DNA from: Pisolithus tinctorius
Lineage: Eukaryota; Basidiomycota; Agaricomycetes; Boletales; Pisolithaceae
DNA length: 64,000 bases
Reading direction: 5' to 3'
Assembly: GCA_024663395.1 (NCBI GenBank)
Contig: JANFAH010000047.1
Coordinates: 468,355 to 532,354 of the forward strand
The translations under genes were made by a program, and so were the position numbers. Shown here piece by piece: positions 36,401-48,300 of the stretch; the first letter of the stretch is position 1; every line of letters begins with the position of its first letter. The notes under the pieces were generated by a model that ran no database searches, was not told the origin of the DNA, and saw nothing but the letters and a program-made list of their open reading frames with translations.

Positions 36401-37679
36401 ATGGAGTCAGATGCAACATGCACCTATTCCTTTGAATACAAGCAAATCGACGGCGAACCAATCGTCTTAGACGTGCATCTTCCTGGCCTCCGCGATTGTG
36501 CTTCGCAGCCTCCTATCAGACGACCCACCATCATCTACTTCCACGGAGGGGCGCTCACTGTTGGGAATAGGCAAAGTTGGTTGCCAAGTTGGTTACAGAG
36601 TGAGTTTACCTCCTTGACTTCTGCTATCCGTTGCTACCAGCTTGACCCGCTCGCACTATCGCTATCAAGCGCGCTTGTCTGCACAGAGATTTATCATCAT
36701 TAGCGCCGACTACAGGTTGATGCCTCCTGCCACTGGGCACGATATCGTGGAAGATATTCAAGATGTCTTCCGTTTCGTGACGACTTCGTTGAACGGCCGG
36801 CTGGACGAGGCCATGTCCAATACAGGGTGGGCAGATTCTATTCCTACTGGTGGTAAGCTACCACCGTGGAATCCCTACCGCATAGACTCTGGGGCGATAG
36901 GCGTCGCTGGGTCAAGCGCAGGTGGTCTATGTGCATACCTCGCGTGCATGCACGCGAACCCTAAGCCGAGAGCGGTCCTCAGCATGTACGGTATGGGCGG
37001 CAAGCTTTACGTGCGTGGCAGAGCTTCACATAGTAGCTTGTGTTCTTTTAATGCATCCCCCCTTTAGAACCCTCGTTACTTCACGCCCAAGTCCGAACCT
37101 TTCTTCCGCGGTCGGGAATTACTGGACCCTCAACAGTTTCCTTCATTTCTTTATCCTCAGAGTTCTGAATTGGAGTTCACGTCGGATTCCCCTCCTGCAT
37201 ACCACCCACCCACGTACGTTATTCCGGGATACCCCAGCAACCCCCGCATGCTCCTCGGCCCGCTCTACTTGCAGCTCGGAACGTATTTGGACTACTATAC
37301 CGGCATGCACGAACCCAGTTTAAGTGCCCACTTACGCACTCTACCCGTAGATGCGACTTCCCGATTGTATCCCGATCCCGATCCTATTCCGGAACAGCAC
37401 CGTCGACTCTTCCCTCAATTCGGAGTCTCGTCCGTCTGGCCTCCTACGTGCCTTGTTCATGGATCGTCAGATACGGCTGTTCTTATTGAGGAGTCTCGGC
37501 ACCTGCGTTCCTTGCTAGCGTCCGCCAACGTAGACGTGGTACTCTGGGAAGTAGACGGGGTTGAGCACGCGTTTGACTACGAACCCCCTGCAGAGGGAAC
37601 GTCTTACGAGACTCTGTTTCATGGTGCTGTGAAGTTTTTGGCTGACCACCTCGATCAGTCATCTACTTTATACTCCTGA
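36401..37679 (+). CDS. Alpha/beta hydrolase of the HSL/esterase type
   Basis: The protein starts MESDATCTYSFEYKQIDGEP. The oxyanion motif is TIIYFHGGALTVGNRQSWLP (HGG). After one intron the sequence is RFIIISADYRLMPPATGHDI and VEDIQDVFRFVTTSLNGRL. The nucleophile elbow is IGVAGSSAGGLCAYLACMHA (Gly-Ser-Ser-Ala-Gly). After a second intron it continues NPRYFTPKSEPFFRGRELLD. The likely acid is in CLVHGSSDTAVLIEESRHL (Asp after SS) and the His is in DGVEHAFDYEPPAE. The triad is thus complete. No signal peptide is seen, so it probably acts in the cytosol on small esters or lactones; the substrate is unknown. It stops at TLYS. Confidence 0.87.
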
Positions 37680-38777
37680 ACAACACTGTGATTTGGCTAG
37701 CTACAAGACGGGTACTGCTTATATTGCGACCATTCATTCGTCCCAAGGAATCTACTGAATGCAGATGCACACTGCTCAATTGATGCCTCCCTTACTGTAC
37801 CATCCCGTTGTTCATGCCGTGTGACTCGGATATTGAGGGTCTTTCTATCACCTTCTAGTAAGTAAACACTTTTTACACACTCTTATCACAGTTCAAACAA
37901 CCAGACTAGTACTCCTAGGATCTATTATGCTACCCTCTTGAGACCATGAACTTGGAGTTACATAAGAACAAGTCATAGGAACAGAATGTTCAACTTGCGA
38001 AAAAAAAGATCTTTGATATATCAAAGTCGTCATCATGGAGCGTCTGTATATACCGCCGGCGAGTTATAAGTTCCGGGGCTCCACCCGTGCTACTTTTTCT
38101 GCCCAAACCCTTGCAACACATCTCCTTCCCTTAGAAAAAACACTCACCTGCTACCCACATGATTGTAAGTGGCGCTTACCTGTGTGCCTGCGATGATGCT
38201 CCGACTGTCTCCGGAGGAGTTCGGTAGGTTTTCTCTCCACTTGGTGGCTAACCACGACGAAGAACTGTCCTAGGCTTTTCGCTGGCTCCAATACTGCGCA
38301 CGTCGTAACTGGAGGAGGTCGCGAGAACACAGTTACCGAACTAGGAAGGTTACTGTGAAACTCCTAGTAAGTCCAGGGGTTGCTGGAACTGAGCAGAACG
38401 TTTGCGGCCGGTAGGGCCCGTGCCAGAAGGTTCCGACAAGTTCTAGCTCAGGTGTGCCAACCCCTGTCGCAGAGTATTTAAGTGTACGCACTCGATGAAA
38501 CTATGCACTGGGATGTCGGTTGTGATGTCATAATTCTCACGCCTTCACACAGTCTTAATCGACTGCTGGAATGAGGAAGTGATTATTCTGCCGCTTTTGC
38601 GGTGCCCCCATTCCACCCACTTGCCTTGATACCTGTACAAAGCGCAAACACGGGGCTTTATTACGAGGTATGTTATGCAGTTGGTCTCTCAAGTTCCACA
38701 CTCGCTAAAACGGCACAGGGGCTGGCCGTTGATAGTTACTGCACGCCGTATTTATTTCACCCTCCTCAAGGTTCTAT
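37680..38777. other. Intergenic region upstream of the YTH gene
   Basis: A 1.1 kb stretch without a supported gene. TATA-like strings occur (TATATA near 38046, TATTTAAG near 38476), but no promoter can be assigned with confidence. A short open frame at 38602-38799 overlaps the YTH start in another frame and is not credible. Confidence 0.4.
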
Positions 38778-41700
38778 ATGGCTGTTGAAGACACTGTGAA
38801 GCATTCTCATCATGATATAACTCCAACGCCTACACCATTCCAGAAGACGAACGGTACTGGAATGAGCCGTAATAAGCCCTCCGGAACAGGTATGTGTCAT
38901 CATCTTGTCGTCCACGTGAGTTTAGCTACGCGCCTGTTTTCTTGCTTCAAGAACAGACCAAGTTGACTCATTGCCTATATACTTGCACTTGGTTTTTGTC
39001 TGTTAAGCTCTTGGCGTTCTGCCATTCGTTCGTTACAGTCATGGTCAGGCTTTGATTTTTCACCCTTCGTTTGGCGACTTTCTAGCAGGTGTCTGGGTAT
39101 GCTACTTTCTGCCTGCTTTCTAGACCCTTCTACCCGTATCTCACTCCTCACATTCGTTTAAAGGCGCAGGTCTCACTAACACCTTGTCTTCACCTCTTCT
39201 GCAGGTTTTTATGAATCTGCACTCCCTTCGTACCCTTCTCCAACCTTCCCGCCATTCCACCCTGCGTTCATGTCATCTGATGGGTGCCCGCCGGACAAGT
39301 ATGACAGATCACCGTCGGGAGGAATGAGTCGCCGTGGCTCGTCCCAGCAGCAGCAACATGAGGTCTCTGCTGCCCCACCCTCCGTTCGGATGCAGAACCG
39401 GTTGCCCCAAACAACTCCGGTGGCCCGTTGCTTTACGCAGTCTCCGGCTCGTGGTAATCTCACTCAGCAGGACTCCAACAACACCACCAATTTATCTGCA
39501 CCGCTATCACGCAGTGCTGTCGGGCCGTCTTCCGTTTTCTCTGCAAGTCCACCTCTAGCACAATCATATTCTTCACCTTCTCCCTATCCCCCCAGGACAG
39601 GCTTTGGCGGACCATTCACAATGTCCTCTCAGCATCCCCAACCTTATTCGAATCCACCGCACCAGCCATACGCGTTTACTCCTCACGGATACCACGCCCG
39701 TACAGGATTTGATGGTAGCCAATATCAGCAGAGTTACCTTCCTATGGTGCACCATCCCGTTCAGCCTTACTACCAGCCCCATTCTGCTCCTGAAGGTAGT
39801 CCTTACCCGCCGCCCCCCCATACCTCCATATCGCCCCAGTCTGTACTTGGAAACTCCCGGTCGTCACATACTCCCCCATACAGCACTCAACACTATCAGC
39901 CTCTGCACTACGGAAGTCCATCTAGCCCATTTCCGTACTCCCAGCATTTCCAGCCCGGCCCATACCAATGGTATTACATGGCCAGTGCCCCGTTTAGCGA
40001 GGGAATGCAAGTGCAGTACCCCGGGCATCATCTCATGAGTTACCCGCCACATCAGCACCAGCACCATAGGCATGCCGAAGTGGAGGGGCTTCCCGGGCAA
40101 TCTTCGGAACGTCCGTTACCCGCGTCGCCCGTGCAACAGAGCTCCACAGCCGGAGCTCAAGGAAGGAAACCTACTTTCTCGCAGCCGGTGCCCATTCCCG
40201 TGCATTTGCCAGCTCCACCTGCGGTACCATCAGCGCCACCCTCTACCGTTCCAAGTTCGCCCACTGCCAGTACTCGCAGTGAGAAGGGAAGCGTAGCGCT
40301 TGGAGGACCCCCGCCACGCGCACAAACTGAGCGTCCCGCCATTCGTCGTCCTTATCACCCAAATCCGCCTTCTAACCGATCAGAATGGGTCATGTGGATT
40401 GGTAACGTCCCAGGGGATACGACTCATGACGAGCTTTGGCGATTCCTCAAACGTCCTTTGTCTCCGAAGCCTGGAGAGAAAGAAACCACAGAGGTCGCAT
40501 GCAACGGGGTAACATCCATTTTCCTCATTTCTCGATCAAACTGTGCGTTCGTGAACTTTGACACAGGAGAGAATCTGCAGCGTGCTATCACGAAGTTCAA
40601 CGGACAGCAGTTGCGCCCTCAAGACAGAAGGTGCCCTCGCTTGGTATGTAGGGCACGTCGGAGAGAGGATGATCTGCGTGCTGGTGTCGGAGGACAGCGT
40701 GGGATGGGTGTGCACACAGAGTATATCAGGAAGCTGCGTCAGAAAGAGCGCGAAGAGGCAAAGGACCAGCCGTCATCATCGACGGAGGATAACAACTCCA
40801 TCGTATCTGATGCAGCGAGTGAGATATCGGTCCAATCCCAAGTGCCGCCTGCGCCAAGTGATGAGGACACAACAAAGGCGAAGTCGTCTACCGCCAAGGC
40901 TCGCTCGGTCAGTTCGTACGCATCGACGAATTCGAGTTTCCTGGCTCGCTACTTTCCCAAGCGGTTCTTCATACTGAAGTCTTTAACTCAGGTACGTGAG
41001 ACATTGACAGCTTGCACCGGACGATATGGGATTACTTAATCGAGGTTTTCGACAGTACGATTTGGACTTGAGTGTAGAACGAGGGCTTTGGGCAACGCAG
41101 AAACACAATGAGGTGGTCTTGGATCAGGCGTACCGTACGAGCAAGGATGTTATTCTTATCTTTGGCGTGAACAAGAGCGGAGAATTTTACGGGTATGCAC
41201 GGTACGTCGATTTCGAAAATTCGATTGCCGCCAATCGTGCCTGGTCTGACACGTTGCGATTAATTGCAGCATGGCCAGCCGAATACTACGTGGCGAAAGC
41301 AACGTCTCGTGGGCCTCCCGCTCTGACGCATCCCCTTATTCCATATCGCAGAATCGCAAACAGTCGCAGACAACTGGCGAACCTCCAGGGAGTCCCACTG
41401 CGTCGACATATTCGAGGGAAAACTCGGCCAACTATTTTAGCCCATCGGAGCATCGCCTGGTCGAGGAGTCGCCCTTGCCGATTTCGTCCCTGGAATGGGA
41501 TCGCATCGGTGCGAAGTCACCGGCTGGGGAAGAGCGTGCACAGCAAGGACTGCAGTCGGCGCCTGCAAGATTCGGACCATCACCCCCACTAGAATTCTCC
41601 CCCGCAGTCCCCACAAAGACGTTCAGTTTGGCCGAGGGGAGCAAAGCACGCCGTGCTCCTCCGCTCTGGTCTAAAATTTCACCTTCTGTTGCTGCGAGCA

Positions 41701-42179
41701 TTCCTGCCAAGGCCGACATCGTGCTTGATAGGAGTGCGCCCGCGAAGGCGGTAAGGAATACGCTGAACGCCGATGAGTCCTCCCTGCTCCAGGCTGTGCA
41801 GGAAGAAAATCTCACTGAGAATGCTGTTGGAGATGACGATGCTCCCGAGCCGGCTCGGTTTCCTAAAGGGGCGGCTACCGAGGGACACGATGCTACTGAT
41901 AGCTGGGGTCAAACGTTCAGGGTCGAATGGCTATGCACGCAACCTCTCTCCTTTCAAAAGACGCGGCAGCTGCGAAACCCCTGGAATCACGACCGGGAAA
42001 TCAAGGTCTCACGAGATGGCACTGAGCTCGAACCGAGTGTTGGACAACAACTGATCGACGAGTGGGCGACCCTCGCGGCTACACCGGAAGAGAGTCGCGT
42101 TCATGGTGCGCCCAAGCGGTCTGGGAAGTCAACTGTCGCCCCTCCGATGGCCACGGATGGGCCTTCTACAAAAGGCTAA
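38778..42179 (+). CDS. RRM plus YTH domain RNA-binding protein (probable m6A reader), YTH domain interrupted
   Basis: I read 984 residues in four exons (38778-38889, 39205-40991, 41056-41201, 41270-42179). The first 430 residues are disordered and rich in Pro, Ser, Tyr, His and Gln. An RRM follows from about residue 430 (EWVMWIGNVPGDTTHDELWR, NCAFVNFDTGENLQRAITKF). The YTH domain begins at about 617: ARYFPKRFFILKSLTQYDLD, GLWATQKHNEVVLDQAYR, VILIFGVNKSGEFYGYARMA. It then breaks into about 210 Ser/Pro-rich residues and resumes as WGQTFRVEWLCTQPLSFQKT, RQLRNPWNHDREIKVSRDGT, ELEPSVGQQLIDEWATL. YTH proteins bind N6-methyladenosine in RNA through an aromatic cage; the first cage Trp fits WATQ and another may be in NPWNH. 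The 315-base first intron is long for this genome. Confidence 0.9.
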
Positions 42180-43355
42180 GAACCAGTGCCATCACGACCT
42201 GAAAATTGAAATGCAACCTTCCCCTTTCTCTCATTTTATCATCCACCATACTTGGTCGGTATGGAACTGTCTTAGAACGATCGCATTCTCCTAAAGGGTA
42301 AAACACGACATATGGATTCTCTAGGTTATACACACGGCTTTCCAACCATTCACGCTCCTTTTCACGCCATCCATTTCTCTCTCCCATCATTCCTCCATCT
42401 CAAGACAGGGCACTTGACATTCACGAAACCAAGAGCTGTTTTTTTAGGGTTTTTTTTTTCCTCCCCGGCCTCCATCTACCCGGGCCCCTCATGCTGTCAG
42501 TTATTTTGGGTTAGGTTTTTAGATATTGGTCTTGCTACCAAAGTCGTCCCACTGGTCCTCCTTCCCTCACGATTCTGGCTTTTGGGATATAGTCTTTTTG
42601 TAGCATTAGGGTACCCAGTCATACACGTAACGACGGCACTGCCAACGACGCTATCGGTTTGATAATTGATGTGCTTCTTGGATTCCATCAGTCTTGAATT
42701 TCTTGGCAGAACGAGGCTGATTGAAAGGGGTTTAGATTGTTGACATTCCGCAAGATCCATTAGGTATACTTGCGACGTCCTAATAATGTCAAACTACGGG
42801 ACAGTGGTGAGTATAGTCATGTGAGTGGGACAAGATGTAAGTTACGAGTGCGCAAGAATCCTGGCTCTGGAGTTGGAACGTAGGATCCGAGAAGAGTGTG
42901 GCAAAGTGGTACGTATCCCTTGAAGGGGAGGCTAATGTAACTTATCCCAGCGAGTTATCCATCCATCCCAGACCAAGCTTTGGCCATGGGCTGCCTGACA
43001 AGGCGGCTAGTGGTGGATTTGGTATTCTTAAACGGGCCCCCGCTTTGAGCCCAACCTTGCGCCATTACTCGACAATCAGAGATACTTTTGCGTAGTCTGG
43101 AGACAGTCAGCCCCGTTAGCCCTGCAAACGCCAAAGACAACGGTTTTCGCGTGGCTCAGAACAGGACAGAACTCGGTGTGCGAGAAGCCGGCCCGGCGGT
43201 GAGCACGGAGGGCGGCGGAAGAAACTTTTTGTGGGTCGCATTAAGCGGTCCGCGTGTTCCCGCTCTCCACCGAGAACGGTCCACGAGCCACCTCCACCCC
43301 CAAACTCTGGCTTGATCTTGACTATCCAGCACCACGTCATCCGTCTCATAGTGCC
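42180..43355. other. Intergenic region of 1.2 kb
   Basis: Between two plus-strand genes. Short T-rich tracts lie near 42437-42465 and fit a 3' UTR. No gene, RNA or repeat was recognised. Confidence 0.4.
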
Positions 43356-44416
43356 ATGGCCATCGAGGCTAACCCCAAGCAGGATTCGGACTCACACAGC
43401 TGTAATAGGACTGGTTACGGTCCACCAACGAGGCAGGAGCTTCTAGAACACTATCCGGCGCGATTCACATGGCCGCAGTTAAAGGCATTCATTAATTCTG
43501 GGTGTGTCCTCTTATGACAGTCTTACTGCCGTTATTAAGAACCATGAAGAGATCTAGGCCTTCTCAAGCGCGACAAAGCTTTGCAACACAGGTACAATGT
43601 CTGGTCAGCGGACATCAGGAAGAGGCATGGTTCGACTGGTAGGTAACATTCGCATACCAATGGGGAAAATGAGTGGTGCGAAGGCGACAGTCAACTATCT
43701 CCTGGATTACCGCCTGCAGTGGGGCAAACCAGACACACTTTCCCTCCTTCCTTCGGAACTCGAGGAATGCGAGGAAACTACGACGACTAGCTCAGAAGTG
43801 TCCGGCGTCGTGCCCCAATACTTCACGGCTGACTTGCCATTCAACTCTGGTCTGATCTACATTATGCAAAATGATTGGCCTTATTCAGGTACTCTTGCTG
43901 GACACTTACTGGGTGATCCGCTCACGTTACCTCGCCCTCAGTACCCCTTGAAATTGAACATACAGTTATCTGGTCACGCGTACCTATTTTTCATCCCTCA
44001 TTAATTCACAGTGCCATCGAGGCTCGAATCCAACAAGATGGCGTGTGGGGCTTTACAGGCTCCAACACTCCCATCGAGGATCTTCCTTCACTCGAATCAT
44101 GCTTGCTAGCTTTGGCTGACTGGGGCGTAACTATGGAGAGCGTGATTCGTAGCCCGAAAGGTAGCTATGAAGAAGAGGAGATGGTGCGCCAGGTGGGACA
44201 GGAGGTAGATGGTTTCGTGAAGCGGCGGTGGCAGGAGAGCAAGTGGGAAACCGCCTGGTTTGTCAACCCACCCGTAAGCTCGTTTTCTCGAGACTCTTTG
44301 CGGCATCGTTTTAATTTCTGCTTTCATAGAGGTTGCAAAGTATCCCTGGGTTGGCACATATTCACGTATTTGCACGGAAAAAATCTTCTTCAGAACTTGC
44401 GTCGTGGAACGCCTGA
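43356..44416 (+). CDS. DUF3605-type conserved fungal protein
   Basis: The function is unknown. The protein starts MAIEANPKQDSDSHSCNRTG and contains RQELLEHYPARFTWPQLKAF. Spliced exons then read GLLKRDKALQHRYNVWSADI, VNYLLDYRLQWGKPDTLSLL, GLIYIMQNDWPYSVPLEIEH, and VIWSRVPIFHPSLIHSAIEA, followed by DGVWGFTGSN. This order (a YxxxRLxWGKP stretch, an NDWPYS-VP-EIEH block, a W-R-P block and a GxWGFTG block) is that of the DUF3605 family widespread in fungi. The C-terminal exon is RLQSIPGLAHIHVFARKKSS and ends ELASWNA. Five introns of about 50 bases give a protein of roughly 270 residues. No signal peptide or membrane segment is seen, so it is likely cytosolic. Confidence 0.82.
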
Positions 44417-45318
44417 AATGGCTCTTGTCTTGATAATTCCAGAAGGTATGAGCGAATAGCCGTAACGTAGAGCGATCAGATCGGACACAAACGAAATAAA
44501 AGCATTTAAAAGATCAGTTGTCCCTACCGGCTGAACCATTTTGCAGAAAAGCCTGGTGACGTTCCATCGGAAATTCGATTCCACTCCTTCATGTCTTTTC
44601 ATTCCGGGTGCAAATTACGTTGTTCTCCGGCTACATGACATATCGCTCGCCCACAGGAAGCACGGACTGCTGACCACGTAATACGTGGCCAAAGCCCTCG
44701 ACGCCAGTTATCCAGCCGGGTGGTGTCACCTGCAAAGTTGCCTATAGCTGTTAACATTGGTCAAGGAACGGTACGTTTGAAACCATGCTCTCGCTGTGAA
44801 CTGACCTACAGTAGCGGAAATTTGAGACGAACTCAACTTTCAGTTTACGGACGCAGAGACTCGAAGCACCATGTACCATTGAGCGCAAGGATGGCAAAAA
44901 TTCTTCACGGCCTAAAATTGACTACTGAAACGAGGCTCTATTACATGTGTATCATAAATTGCAGAATTGATTCACTGAATCAGTGAGGTGCTGTTTATTT
45001 CTCGATGGAGAGTGGTTGGTGGCATTCTGGGTTGACCAGATCATTTGGCTTACAGCCAAGGCGTCAACGACCACTCGGTACTCAGTGCTCACGCCGGGGG
45101 GCCTCAGGTCTGGGTTTGCGGACATTTTCCGGCATCCTGGCTGACATTTGTGAAGCTGAATGCTCAAAGATGCATATCCTAATTCATCATATCGTGTTGT
45201 GCAACAACAGATGAGAAGGTACAAACGACAAGACAAGAGACGGACCACCGATCTATCGTATCAACATTTGTCACGCCGTCGTGATGTACTCGCCCTGATA
45301 TCACAACACTGTGACTAC
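44417..45318. other. Convergent intergenic region, 0.9 kb
   Basis: This lies between the stops of two convergent genes. Only short random ORFs were seen. It should hold both 3' UTRs. Confidence 0.4.
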
Positions 45319-48300
45319 CTATACAATATTGAATGTCCTGATTTTGCTTTGAAGGATGCTGGTCGAGTCTACGGGCTGAGCGGCGATAAGTGTGGAGGAC
45401 GCAATCCTTTTGTACTCGTTGTGAGGCAGTTCAGTTAACAGAAGGGCGTTGAATGGTCGTCCCAGTGTTACGAGCAACTGTTCTGTAGCAGCGGCGTCTA
45501 GCTTGGCGGATCGACTAAGCGACTTCGAATGCAAAGGGCGAACAAGCTGCAGGGCAACAGTCGCACTTTCTGGCTCTCCTGGCGACCATGCCGTATTTTC
45601 AAGCTCTTCCGACAGTGTAATCTCAAGTGGCTGCAAGCCGGATGCGTGGATTTCATACGTATAACTTGACGAGGACGGATCTGTGCGCTTCAGCAAGACC
45701 GTTGTGACACGATGGGAGAAACACGACAACGTGAGGCGGCGGTTCATGAATCGTGGTTGGGGAGACCGATACAGCTTTCGCAGTGCTTTGGATGATGTAG
45801 GCTGTCGACTCGCTGTCGATGACTGCTCTTCCGCACCTGATGGTGGAACAGGCAACGTTTGGTACGAGGTGATGCGTGCCGGGAAACAACTATGAAACAT
45901 CGATGCCTCCCCAACCCAGTCTAGAATTGAGATATCCCCAGACTGTGATATGACTTCTGCTAGGAGGCGACCCAGGGAGAATTCGGCAGATTCCCCATAG
46001 AGGACAGGTAGATGGAGATTGAAAATGCCAAAAAGCGAATAGACAATGTCCTCAGGGCGAGTGGTACGACGTGACGATGCCCATTGAAGTCTCGAGCGTG
46101 CGTCCTCCATACCTGGCATAAAGTCAGCTAGGAAATGAGACGCTATTCCGGTTGCCTTTGCAAGTTCTTCTAGTACAACACCGTTTGCTTTATGATTCGA
46201 TGATTCGATGTTTTTGTAGAGCGACCAGGTTCGAGTGTAGAACAAAATGGTGCGGGGAGCCAGCAGTTCCTGAAGGGTCCACCCGCGTCTGAACCATTCG
46301 CTTGTAGCAAATGACGCAGTGTCCGGAACGTCGGCAAGATACACGATTGTTAAGGCAGACCTCCGATACCATCCAAACATTGATCCTATCGCCTCTTGCA
46401 ACTCAGCGCTGCTATCTTTGTCTATGCAGCAAGTATCGCTCCACGCCCATAGGTAACCTTGCTTGAAAGCAGTAAGACAAAACTTCTGGAGCTTCTTCGC
46501 ACCCCCACTCTGTGTCATGTCATATATTAAGCGACCTTGGATATCGCACAGTAATGGTTCACCTTCTCCCCAGCGGTGAGAAAACATGGCAAACCCGAAG
46601 TATCTCGAGATAACAGCATGTATACGGCCAACTCGCTCCACGGGGTCGTATAACATAGCTGATGACAAGAGCTGGTTGTACTGCGGGCTACGCGTGAATT
46701 GCAATATCTGCGCATCCCGGTTACACAAAGTGCCTGTTTGCGTGTTCAGCAGTCTAGTCGGCACGACTTCGAGGGTCTCAGAAATGACATGTCGGATGAC
46801 TTGGCTAACCTCATATTCCGTAGCGACCGATCGGATTGAAGATACCCTCGTAACCTGCGGGCTGATCTTCATTTGGAGATAGGTTGCAAGACAGTCCTTG
46901 GATACATCGTAACCTGGGTCTCCAGGAACAGATAGTTCCAGGGCTTTTTGTTCGAGTGAGATGGCTTCGTCCAAATCACCAACTATAGCTGTGTCATGAA
47001 ACCTCTCTATTAAACATAGTGCAAGGTTATGAAGGTTCGAGGGGTGACTGGCATGTCCTGCTGGAGGGAGTTTGCAGCACGTATCTGTACAACGTGATTG
47101 CTGCATTCAGGTCGGTAATTGCGTGTTGGTTTCGAAACCTGTCCATGAGGAGATGCCCAAGGCCACATAAATTGTCTACCGCTCGGCCAAGCATGACGGA
47201 CTCGTTCGAGTGCGTCCCTTGAACGAGTCTCCGAGCGCGCGCTCTGATGAATACAGCAAGCTTTTCAACGGAGAAAGCATAACGACGGCGTTCTGGTAGT
47301 CGGAGCTCTAAAGCATACGTAGCAAGACAAATAGCTTCGTCCAAGTCGGCTAATGCAGCCAGTTTCCGAAACTTGTCGTGGAGACGTAGTGAGAGGACAT
47401 GGAATACAGAGGCAGCGTTAGCGTTATTTGCTGGGCGGAGTACAGATGCGGCTCTGCGAACAAACATTACCCCGCCCAACCCGGGTATCAAAACTTGTCG
47501 TTGAAACATTGCCAAGAGGTCGCAACTGAGGTTATAAAGGGATACAGCACGATGGGGATCCCCTGGTGGACAAAGCTCTGGTACCATGTGTCCAAGTGCG
47601 ACAGCCTCTTCTATGTCGGCGACTACCCCTTGATTGTCATATCTATCCGAGAGACAGAGAGCAAGCAAGTGGAAGGATGAAAAGTGATTAGGATGTCCAG
47701 AGGAATGGAGTTTTACTGCACGGAGCAGCTCAATCGCCTCATCTAGGTCGTGAATTACAGATTGTTTCATGAACCTCTTCCGGAGGTCACGAGCAAGATC
47801 ATAGAGAGATGTGCCACGATTAGGATGGTCAGGTGGATAGAGCTCTAGTGCTGCACGTCCACATGTGACAGCTTCTTCCAAGTCAGCAACTACTCCCTGA
47901 CTATCATATCTGTTCGAAAAACAGAGAGCAAGCCCACGGAGCGAGAAAGGCTGCCAAGAATGGCCAGAGGGATGGAGTTCCAATGCTGCACGGTGCAGCT
48001 CAATTGCCTCATCTAGGTCGTGCATCATAGATTGTTTCACGAACCTCCTCCGGAGGTCATGGGCAAGATAGTCGAGAGATATGCCACGATTAGGATGGCC
48101 AGGTGGACAGAGCTCTAGTGCTGCACGTCCGAGTGCGATGGCTTCTTCCAAGTCAGCAACTACTCCCTGACTATCATATCTGTTTGAAAAACAGAGAGCA
48201 AGCCCATGGAGCGAGAAAGGCCGCCAAGGATGGCCAGAGGGATGGAGTTCCAATGCTGCACGGTGCAGCTCAAATGCCTCATCTAAATCATACATCATAG

